Below are positions 27,744 to 34,770 of a DNA stretch of 64,000 nt, piece by piece. Source of the stretch: Verrucomicrobiales bacterium. Its GTDB lineage: Bacteria; Verrucomicrobiota; Verrucomicrobiia; Verrucomicrobiales; DEV007. A program made the translations under genes and the position numbers. Position 1 is the stretch's first letter, and every line of letters begins with the position of its first letter. The stretch spans positions 62,001 through 126,000 of the forward strand of contig JARGPI010000003.1 in NCBI GenBank assembly GCA_029213005.1. The letters run 5' to 3'. The notes under the pieces were generated by a model. The model ran no database searches. It was not told the origin of the DNA and was given only the letters and a program-made list of their open reading frames with translations.

Positions 27744-27773
27744 TTGACGTTAATTAGAAAAAGTTAATAATAC
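27744..27773 (+). promoter_or_regulatory. Possible promoter for the TPM gene pair
   Basis: TTGACG at 27744-27749 with an AT-rich -10-like region (TAATAC) after 18 bp, in the divergent intergenic region. The -10 match is weak. Confidence 0.3.
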
Positions 27774-27824
27774 AGTAATATTAATAATTTTTGTTAACGT
27801 GGCGGTAGGTGAAGTGATTTGAAA

Positions 27825-28523
27825 ATGAGATGTCCCAGTTGTCAGCGGCCTGTGGATCACGAGGCGGAGAGTTGCTATTCCTGTGGCTATTCGGCGATCG
27901 AGTCGATGAAACGCTTCGGTTCAAATCAGGTCAAAATGCGCCGGGTTCATGACGCAGCTGATTGCCTTCGGGTAAAGGACTCTGAAATGATCGAAAGGAC
28001 GCTGAACCGACTGGAAAAGCGGTTCCCTCAGTTGGTTTTTGCCGTCTACCTAGGTGACTTGAACGAAACGATTTCAATCGGGGAGTTGGGTTTCTGGCTA
28101 TTGAATCAGGTTACTATAGAAGGCGCCGGATATGCTAAGACCAATGAAAGTGCGGTGCTTCTCGTCGTGGACGTTAATTTCAAAAAGGCAGGGCTCTCGC
28201 TGGGATATTTCACGGAAATGCTTTTAGGAGAAGAAGACTGTCTGCGTGCTCTCGCTGCGGGACGCTCACATTTTGCAAACGGAGAGTTTGGAACGGGAGT
28301 AGTCGATCTGTTTACGAAAGTTGAAAAGAGTCTGATAAAGCAGGCGAAGAAAATGAAAGGGCTCAGTCGTGAGGAAAAACAATCGGTTATGATGAGGAAT
28401 CACCACGGACCGAATATCCTTAAGATTCCCGGCTCAGTGCGTCCTTTCGACAGGCATCCTGTTCCCGAAACGGAGCAACCGCATTTGTTATTCCGAAACG
28501 AATTTGAAGAGAATTGGAAATAG
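27825..28523 (+). CDS. Zinc-ribbon TPM-domain-like protein
   Basis: 232 residues from ATG 27825. The N-terminus is a zinc ribbon (CPSC at about 4-7, CYSCG at about 18-22). The remainder resembles a TPM domain: a conserved region with RLEKRFPQLVFAVYLGDL, then AVLLVVDVNFKKAGLSLGYF and a helical end. TPM domains are small alpha/beta folds in membrane-associated proteins of poorly known role. No signal peptide or membrane helix, so it is cytoplasmic. Its 3' end overlaps the next gene's start by 20 bp, so the two are translationally coupled. Confidence 0.65.
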   Translation: MRCPSCQRPVDHEAESCYSCGYSAIESMKRFGSNQVKMRRVHDAADCLRVKDSEMIERTLNRLEKRFPQLVFAVYLGDLNETISIGELGFWLLNQVTIEGAGYAKTNESAVLLVVDVNFKKAGLSLGYFTEMLLGEEDCLRALAAGRSHFANGEFGTGVVDLFTKVEKSLIKQAKKMKGLSREEKQSVMMRNHHGPNILKIPGSVRPFDRHPVPETEQPHLLFRNEFEENWK

Positions 28524-29643
28524 GTGGATTCACCGTTCTGTGATCGGTATTCTTTTGGGGATACTGACCGTGGAAGCTGCAGTCGATTCCGGGGATTTGC
28601 CGTCCTGGAAATCGGATGGAGCTACAGTGCCCTATTTTCCCGGTGGTGGACTGTGGCCCGATGCATCATTGCCAAAAGGTGGGATGGCCTATATAGAGAA
28701 AGTCTTGGCACCGTCTTCGGAAACGGAAGTAGCGAAAACGGTTCCGACTGAATATGTCGTGCTACGGGAGGAGCCGGGGGACATCGTGGCACCATTCGAA
28801 GAAGTGGAGGAAAGTTCAGATTTACCTCCCATCGATGAAGCTTTGCAAAAGCAATTTTTTGGTAGCAAACCGACCGAATATCTTATCGATCCGCAAGGTC
28901 TGGTGACGGAGCAAAAAGCCAATGATGTTTTGCGGTTCCTTGAGATGCATGCTGAAGAATCGCGCTTTGTGATTTATCCGGTTGTGTTGGGTAAAAATCA
29001 GACGGTTCCCGATGCCATTGATCTAAAACAAATTCACCGTGAGTGGTTTGGTGATCGGCTTGCTGTAATGGTCGTCTACCATTACCTGGAGCCTGACTCG
29101 CTGGAAATCGTTTACAACGAAAGCCTCGCCCCGAAAATTCCGGCAACGGTGTTCCATAAGATCAGACAGAACTGTGTGGGTGAAGCCAAGCTGGCAGACA
29201 ATGGCCCCGATCAGCTTGAGAAAATCACGATCGAATTAAGCATCCAGGCATTCTGGCTCGAGAAGTTGATGGACCGTGAACCGTTGACAATTCGGCTGCC
29301 GGCCGAGGAAACTCAAGTCGCTGTTCAGGCTCCCGCTCCGATTGTCGAACCGGTCGAAGCGCCTGTGGAGATCGAGGAGGTGTTTGCTTTGCCGAAACCG
29401 GACCCGGCTCCCGAACCAGAGTCGAATTTGATCCGGATTATTGTGGTGGGGAGTTCTTCGATTCTACTGCTTGCTGCGCTGTTGTTTCTGCGGGAATTGG
29501 TGGTCAGGCGACTGTCCCGGAAACAAGAGCCGATTTTGTTCCCCAGTTTTCCCGGGCAGCCCCGTCTGGGCGGGGAATTCACAGGTGGAGCTTTTATCGG
29601 GATTTCCTACGATCCCGGTCGATCTGACGTCCGGATCGATTAA
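28504..29643 (+). CDS. Membrane-anchored TPM-domain-like protein
   Basis: 379 residues if TTG 28504 is the start; GTG 28540 is an in-frame alternative that keeps most of the signal sequence. An N-terminal signal (IGILLGILTVEA) is followed by a Pro/Glu-rich region, a TPM-like domain (about 140-265, with ESRFVIYPVVLG and DRLAVMVVYHY), an Ala/Pro/Glu-rich linker and a single membrane helix (about 318-338) near the C-terminus. A short cytoplasmic tail with Gly/Phe repeats follows. It pairs with the cytoplasmic TPM-like protein upstream and likely forms a membrane complex with it. Confidence 0.6.
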   Translation: MKRIGNRWIHRSVIGILLGILTVEAAVDSGDLPSWKSDGATVPYFPGGGLWPDASLPKGGMAYIEKVLAPSSETEVAKTVPTEYVVLREEPGDIVAPFEEVEESSDLPPIDEALQKQFFGSKPTEYLIDPQGLVTEQKANDVLRFLEMHAEESRFVIYPVVLGKNQTVPDAIDLKQIHREWFGDRLAVMVVYHYLEPDSLEIVYNESLAPKIPATVFHKIRQNCVGEAKLADNGPDQLEKITIELSIQAFWLEKLMDREPLTIRLPAEETQVAVQAPAPIVEPVEAPVEIEEVFALPKPDPAPEPESNLIRIIVVGSSSILLLAALLFLRELVVRRLSRKQEPILFPSFPGQPRLGGEFTGGAFIGISYDPGRSDVRID

Positions 29644-29739
29644 GTCGGGCTGGAATTTCATTCCAGTGCAAAATTTTTGTTAGTTTTTACGAATAAAACG
29701 CTCTTTGAGCCGTCGTAATTATTGAAACACGAGCAAAAC

Positions 29740-30312
29740 ATGAGCAGGACAAAATTTTCAGCATCTATCGTTGCGGCTCTATGTCTCTTTACCAATCTGG
29801 CTAAAGCAGACAATGATTACATGGTAGAGAAGGGCGATTCATTGAGTAAAATAGGTAAGCTTTTCGGGATTCCCTATCAGGAATTGATGAAGGCTAATAA
29901 TTTGACGAGCACGGTGATTCATCCTGACCAAATTTTACGAATTCCTGCAGGAGGGAGAACAACCGATAGAGATCTTGCGGCAGCAGCACACGCGGCGGAA
30001 ACCAAGCAAGCTCCCGGCTTTGTAAAACGCGAAGTCCCCGGCTACACCGGCGCTCCGGTTAAGAGTGAGAGCGTTAATATCCAGACAGCCTACATTCCAC
30101 CGGTTCAGGGAGCATCGAAAGCGAGGCCCGCGACGCCGAAGGCACCGGAGACCTACACGGTTCGGGAAGGAGATACGGTTTGGAGTATCAGTCGTCGATT
30201 CGGGGTTGATGCCGCGGAAGTGCAAAAGCTGAATAAGATCAAATTTTCCACGATTCAGATCGGTCAGGTGCTAACTCTCCCTTCACCTGTAAGTATAGCA
30301 GCGGTAAACTAG
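29740..30312 (+). CDS. Exported protein with two LysM domains (copy 1)
   Basis: 190 residues from ATG 29740 (a TTG at 29722 is in frame upstream). Signal peptide to about residue 25. Two LysM domains: about 28-72 (MVEKGDSLSKIGKLFGIP) and about 138-182 (YTVREGDTVWSISRRFGV), joined by a Pro/Ala-rich linker. LysM binds the glycan strands of peptidoglycan. No catalytic domain is attached. A paralogue follows 95 bp downstream, consistent with tandem duplication. Confidence 0.85.
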   Translation: MSRTKFSASIVAALCLFTNLAKADNDYMVEKGDSLSKIGKLFGIPYQELMKANNLTSTVIHPDQILRIPAGGRTTDRDLAAAAHAAETKQAPGFVKREVPGYTGAPVKSESVNIQTAYIPPVQGASKARPATPKAPETYTVREGDTVWSISRRFGVDAAEVQKLNKIKFSTIQIGQVLTLPSPVSIAAVN

Positions 30313-30407
30313 AGAAATTGAAAACTCCCACATGATTCCAGTAAACGCAGTTCCTTCACAGGGCTGCGTTTGTCTTGTTTCCAACAATCACGAACCAACA
30401 GAAAGTA

Positions 30408-31184
30408 ATGAAAAGGATCGCAACCCTCGCAGTGATCGCCTTTGCCGTTCTGGCATCGGTCGTCGCCGATGCTGAAGAGCGGTATACCGTGTCATCCGGC
30501 GACACCCTTAGTAAGATCGGCAGGCAGTTTGGTATTCCCTATCAGGATATCATGACGGCAAATAATTTAAGCTCTCATCGGATCTTTGTCGGTCAGGTTT
30601 TATTGATACCCTCTCGGGAGGCGGTTGCTGAAGTGAGGGCACAGGTGCTGGATAAGCCCGCTCTCTATCCTACCTATGATCGCTACCGCACTCAGGAATT
30701 GATTCCTCCGCCGGAAGTGCTGCTGGAGAAAAGTGAAGAGCCGGTCGACCGGGTTGGACTTGCTTCCGGTGAGGTGCCGCTATTTGCTCCCTCTATCGAA
30801 AATGAGCCGGAAGCTTTTGCCAAGCCTCTTTTTACTTATCCTTCACCCACTCAGGAACGCTTCGCCAGTCCCGGGACTCCTGTGGAGGTGAATGGGGTGT
30901 CTCCCTACAACGATTCGGGCCCGGCCAGCAATGCTCCGCAAACCTCCGACAATTCCGGTAAGGGGCTGCGGGCGGTGCGGGATGTTCCGATTTCGGCAAA
31001 TCGTGGAACCTACATCGTTCAACCTGGAGATACCGTGCGGAGTATCAGCCGGGAGTTCGGGATCAACTTCTGGGAGCTGAGATCAGCCAACCAATTGCGA
31101 TTTAAAAAGGTTTATCCCGGCCAGGTTCTGAAGATTCCCGGTCAGGCGTTTCATTCGAAGTCCCTCAAAATCTCCCCATTCTAG
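30408..31184 (+). CDS. Exported protein with two LysM domains (copy 2)
   Basis: 258 residues from ATG 30408. Signal peptide (MKRIATLAVIAFAVLASVVADA) cleaved near AEE. LysM 1 at about 25-70 (YTVSSGDTLSKIGRQFGIP) and LysM 2 at about 200-245 (YIVQPGDTVRSISREFGI), separated by a long Pro/Ser/Glu-rich linker of about 130 residues. The first LysM nearly matches that of the neighbouring copy (both FGIPYQ then ANNL), which supports duplication with an expanded linker. Likely a peptidoglycan-binding structural or adaptor protein. Confidence 0.85.
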   Translation: MKRIATLAVIAFAVLASVVADAEERYTVSSGDTLSKIGRQFGIPYQDIMTANNLSSHRIFVGQVLLIPSREAVAEVRAQVLDKPALYPTYDRYRTQELIPPPEVLLEKSEEPVDRVGLASGEVPLFAPSIENEPEAFAKPLFTYPSPTQERFASPGTPVEVNGVSPYNDSGPASNAPQTSDNSGKGLRAVRDVPISANRGTYIVQPGDTVRSISREFGINFWELRSANQLRFKKVYPGQVLKIPGQAFHSKSLKISPF

Positions 31185-31232
31185 AGGAAGCCGTCTCTTG
31201 CGGCCGATCGACTTCGCATCCACGATGGGCGA

Positions 31233-33158
31233 ATGAGTGATCAGCTGATTTTCGATTCCGGAATCGAAGAAATTTATACCCTTCGAACCAAGGCGCCCGG
31301 CCCTAAAGGAATTTTACCCTTCACACAGGAGCAACTCACCACCGAGCCGAGTGGCCACCTTTTCGGGTGGACTCAGAACGTCGGGATGGGATGGGCCGCC
31401 GATGATGTCAAAGGAGGGGACTATTTGATTTTATCCACGCAGGGCGGCATCCGGAAAGAGGATGGGCGCCCGGTTGCTCTGGGCTATCACACCGGCCATT
31501 TCGAAGTCGGACTTCTGATGGAGGAGGCGGCTCAGACGATTACCGCCGCCGGAGGGGTTCCTTTTGCAGGCTTTGTTTCCGATCCCTGCGACGGACGAAC
31601 TCAGGGCACTGATGGGATGATGGATTCGCTGCCTTATCGCAATGACGCAGCCACAGTTTTGAGACGTTTGATTCGATCTCATCCCACGAGAAAAGGAGTC
31701 GTTGGCGTTGCCACCTGCGATAAGGGATTGCCTGCGATGATGATGGCTTTGGCGGCGATCCACGATTTGCCGACGGTTCTGGCACCCGGTGGGGTTACCC
31801 TGCTGAGTGAGGATACCGATGAAGATCTGGGGCGGATCCAAACTATCGGGGCGCGTTTTTCCCAGGGGGAAATCACGCTCGACTATGCGGCACACATGGG
31901 CTGTCGGTCCTGCGGTTCAGCCGGGGGCGGGTGTCAGTTCCTTGGGACGGCGGCGACAAGTCAAGTCATCGCCGAAGGACTGGGATTGACGCTTCCTCAC
32001 GCGGCGTTGAGCCCTTCCGGGACTGAAATTTGGAAAGATATGGGCCGCCGGTCGGGTTTGGCTCTCCTCGCGATGGAGAAAGCGGGTATCACCACCAAAG
32101 ATGTCCTCACGGATGCGGCCGTTCAAAACGCGCTCGCCGTTCATACGGCGTTTGGAGGGTCGACTAATTTGATTATGCACCTGCCGGCGATCGCTCATCA
32201 GGCAGGAGTGCGGCGGCCCACGGTGGAGGATTGGAGACGGTTTAATGCAATGATACCGCGTATCGTCGACGCCCTGCCCAATGGACCGAATCATTTCGCC
32301 ACCGTTCAGGTTTTCCTCGCCGGGGGCGTGCCCGAGGTGATGCTTCATCTCAGAGAGGCGGGTATGCTGGAGCTGGACGCGATGACCGTGACGGGCAAAA
32401 CAGTCGGTGAAAATCTTGAGTGGTGGGAAAAATCGGAGCGGCGGGCGCGACTCCGCGAAAAATTGACTCAACTCGATGGCATTGATCCCGATCTGGTAAT
32501 TATGTCTCCGGAAAAGGCTAAAGAGCGGGGGTTGACTTCAACTGTAACGTTCCCGGAGGGAAATCTGGCGCCTGAAGGCTCTCTGATTAAATCCACAGCG
32601 ATCGATCCTTCGAAAATTGACGAAAATGGTATCTACCTTCATGAGGGGCCTGCGCGGGTCTTCGGATCGGAACCTGATGCTATCGCCGCAGTTAAATCGA
32701 CCGGAGACGATCGGGTGAAGAAAGGCGACGTGATGGTATTAATCGGGAACGGTCCCATAGGTTGCGGCATGCCGGAAACCGCACAGCTCACGATTGCTCT
32801 GAAACATCTCTCCTGGGGAAAAGATGTTGCTCTGATTACGGACGGTCGTTTTTCCGGAGTGTCGACCGGGGCCTGTGTCGGGCATATATCGCCCGAAGCT
32901 TGGGCAGGTGGTCCAATCGGTAAACTGCGGGATGGCGACATCGTTCGGGTGAAAATTGATTGCCGGAATATGATTGGCTCAGTCGATTACGTCGGAGAAG
33001 ATGATTTAGAGGGCCGTGAGGCGTCACCCTGTTTGAGGCCTCTCCCGGGAGTTCCGGATGATACCCGATTGTGGGCTGCTCTACAGAATGTGAGCGGAGG
33101 TTCCTGGGGTGGTTGTATTTATGATGTCGACAAAATCATTGAAAAGTTGAACGCCTAA
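31233..33158 (+). CDS. YjhG/YagF-type sugar-acid dehydratase (IlvD/Edd family)
   Basis: 641 residues, close to the 655-residue E. coli YagF and YjhG. Matching segments run along the length: SDPCDGRTQGT, VGVATCDKGLPAMMMALAA, CRSCGSAGGGCQFLGTAATSQV, VHTAFGGSTNLIMHLPAIAHQAG, SPEKAKERGLTSTVTFP and SGVSTGACVGHISPEA. The cysteines at SDPCDG, ATCDKG and GGGCQF are placed like the Fe-S ligands of this family. YjhG and YagF dehydrate D-xylonate to 2-dehydro-3-deoxy-pentonate; the substrate here could be another aldonic acid. No Entner-Doudoroff-type aldolase or transporter is next to it. Confidence 0.9.
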   Translation: MSDQLIFDSGIEEIYTLRTKAPGPKGILPFTQEQLTTEPSGHLFGWTQNVGMGWAADDVKGGDYLILSTQGGIRKEDGRPVALGYHTGHFEVGLLMEEAAQTITAAGGVPFAGFVSDPCDGRTQGTDGMMDSLPYRNDAATVLRRLIRSHPTRKGVVGVATCDKGLPAMMMALAAIHDLPTVLAPGGVTLLSEDTDEDLGRIQTIGARFSQGEITLDYAAHMGCRSCGSAGGGCQFLGTAATSQVIAEGLGLTLPHAALSPSGTEIWKDMGRRSGLALLAMEKAGITTKDVLTDAAVQNALAVHTAFGGSTNLIMHLPAIAHQAGVRRPTVEDWRRFNAMIPRIVDALPNGPNHFATVQVFLAGGVPEVMLHLREAGMLELDAMTVTGKTVGENLEWWEKSERRARLREKLTQLDGIDPDLVIMSPEKAKERGLTSTVTFPEGNLAPEGSLIKSTAIDPSKIDENGIYLHEGPARVFGSEPDAIAAVKSTGDDRVKKGDVMVLIGNGPIGCGMPETAQLTIALKHLSWGKDVALITDGRFSGVSTGACVGHISPEAWAGGPIGKLRDGDIVRVKIDCRNMIGSVDYVGEDDLEGREASPCLRPLPGVPDDTRLWAALQNVSGGSWGGCIYDVDKIIEKLNA

Positions 33159-33167
33159 ACCTGCTTG

Positions 33168-34217
33168 ATGAATAATCCGGGAATTTCGGTTTGGGGCGTG
33201 GCAATTTTCTGCCTGTTAATAAGTATGATGTCTCAAGCCGATACACCTGCGGAACTCGGTTACCTCTTCCCTGATGAATGGGAAGAGCATGCCGGGACCA
33301 TGATGATTTTTCCGGCGAAACACAGCTACGGCAGAAAAACTGACGGCCTTCGCGGGGAATTTACCGCTCTGGCTGCTGCTATAGCCGAAAATGAACCCGT
33401 CCACGTCTTTTGTCTGGCTGCGGAGAGGGAAAGCTGCCGCCGATGGCTCGAAGGAATATCCAACTTAACAATTCATTCCGGTGATTACCGGATCGACTGG
33501 GCCCGTGACAATGCACCAATGTTGATCCGAAATCGCGAAGGTAGGTTAGCGTCCGCAGGTTTCCGTTTTAACGGGTGGGGAAATAAATATCAAGGATGGC
33601 AGAGGGATGCGGCGACCCGCGACAATATTTCCCGGGTAATGAACTGGCCGGTGTTTCATTCCGAATTTGTTTTGGAAGGCGGGGCGATTGAAATAGGCAA
33701 CGCGATCGGTATTGTGACCGAATCCTGTGTTCTGAACCCCAATCGCACCAGCTGGAGCAGGGCTCAAGTAGAGCGGGAGTTGAAAAAGATGCTCGGCCTG
33801 AAGCGGGTCGTTTGGGTCAAAAGTGGTCTCATGCCGGACAAGGTGACCGATGGGCATGTCGATGGGCTGCTTAAGTTCATTTCGAAAGACACGGTGATGC
33901 TCCACACCACGGACTACCGGAGGGATATGAATTTCTCAATCTGTCAGGAGGCAAAGCGGGTCTTGCTTGCCGCCGGGCTGAAAGTGATTGAGTTGCCATT
34001 GGCGGACGACATCGTTCATATGAATTTCTATATTGGCAGCGGCGGTGGGATTGCCTACGTGCCGATTTGCGGGGATCCCGCGCAGGACGATCCGGCGCTA
34101 AATATCATCCGGGGGCGCTACGCTAAAGTGATACCGATCCTTTCCGTCAAGCTGGCCGAAGCGGGAGGCGGAATTCACTGTTATACTCAGCAAATTCCCC
34201 GCATCGGTGGAAAGTAG
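33168..34217 (+). CDS. Exported agmatine deiminase/peptidylarginine deiminase-family protein
   Basis: 349 residues from ATG 33168 (TTG 33165 adjacent). The core matches agmatine deiminase: GYLFPDEWEEHAGTMM near the start, YRIDWARDNAP, FNGWGNKYQGW, LEGGAIE, TDGHVDGLLKF and the catalytic-Cys motif AGGGIHCYTQQIP near the end. These enzymes hydrolyse guanidino groups, releasing ammonia. The first 25 residues look like a signal peptide (VWGVAIFCLLISMMSQADT), which is unusual for the polyamine enzyme AguA but known in the secreted bacterial PAD group. It may act on peptides or external agmatine. 9 bp after the dehydratase gene, but no metabolic link is evident. Confidence 0.85.
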   Translation: MNNPGISVWGVAIFCLLISMMSQADTPAELGYLFPDEWEEHAGTMMIFPAKHSYGRKTDGLRGEFTALAAAIAENEPVHVFCLAAERESCRRWLEGISNLTIHSGDYRIDWARDNAPMLIRNREGRLASAGFRFNGWGNKYQGWQRDAATRDNISRVMNWPVFHSEFVLEGGAIEIGNAIGIVTESCVLNPNRTSWSRAQVERELKKMLGLKRVVWVKSGLMPDKVTDGHVDGLLKFISKDTVMLHTTDYRRDMNFSICQEAKRVLLAAGLKVIELPLADDIVHMNFYIGSGGGIAYVPICGDPAQDDPALNIIRGRYAKVIPILSVKLAEAGGGIHCYTQQIPRIGGK

Positions 34218-34594
34218 CAGTGCTAACTCTCTTTCTTTAAAAGGGGTTGGTGGTCTGACAGAAGGCTGTCCCAAGACTCCCCCGAATCTTGTTAAGCACT
34301 GATTTCTGCCAGACCACCCTGCTTTGTCATCTCCCCCAAGACGACTTCAGCAAATTGAAATAATTCAAATCGCTCAGTGTTCTTTTAGGACCCATCGCCC
34401 TGAAGATGGTTTCACAGTAGTGTACTCCCGTTCGCATGAGAACCTGACGATATATTGTCAAAATCTAAGCCTATTTTGCGGTTTTAACAAATAATGGGCA
34501 AAAGGTTGAGCAATTCTTTCGAAAATTGTGGGTAGAGGGTGAACTGAGTTTTCGCGCGCGCAACATCCGGTTCTGATGTATGCGTCTAAAAAAA
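34218..34594. other. 377-bp intergenic region with long inverted repeat
   Basis: Between the deiminase gene and the tRNA. It contains the 15-bp inverted repeat at 34249-34318 described separately. The remainder has AT-rich and low-complexity stretches, including a GCGCGCGC run near 34555, but no open frame with a recognisable product. Confidence 0.6.
34249..34318. repeat. 70-bp unit with 15-bp terminal inverted repeats (MITE-like or structured RNA)
   Basis: GGTGGTCTGACAGAA at 34249-34263 pairs with TTCTGCCAGACCACC at 34304-34318 (14 of 15 bases). The 40-nt interior does not pair well. The length and terminal repeats suggest a small non-autonomous element or a long-loop hairpin. No transposase-related end sequence was recognised and no clear target duplication is visible. 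Confidence 0.45.
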
Positions 34595-34684
34595 TGGCGG
34601 ACAGAGTGGGATTCGAACCCACGGTAGAGTTACCCCTACACACGCTTTCCAAGCGTGCTCCTTAAACCACTCAGACATCTGTCC
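34595..34684 (-). tRNA. tRNA-Ser (anticodon GGA)
   Basis: On the minus strand the gene starts GGACAGA (34684) and pairs with TCTGTCC, followed by discriminator G and an encoded CCA (34595-34597). The anticodon stem CACGC/GCGTG encloses TTGGAAA, giving GGA. A long variable arm (about TGTAGGGGTAACTCTAC) marks it as a class II tRNA, and GGTTCGAATCC is the T loop. It reads serine codons UCC and UCU. It lies 86 bp downstream of the STAND-like gene on the same strand. A T run follows the CCA. Confidence 0.96.
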
Positions 34685-34770
34685 TAAAAGGCACCGAATA
34701 TGGCAAGGACGGAATTTCACCTAAAACTCCCAAATCGCAACCACAAATCCGGCGGACGGGCGGATTCCTT

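Noticed and set aside
34458..34652. 64-codon frame on the minus strand
   Set aside because: It runs through the tRNA-Ser gene, a common artefact.
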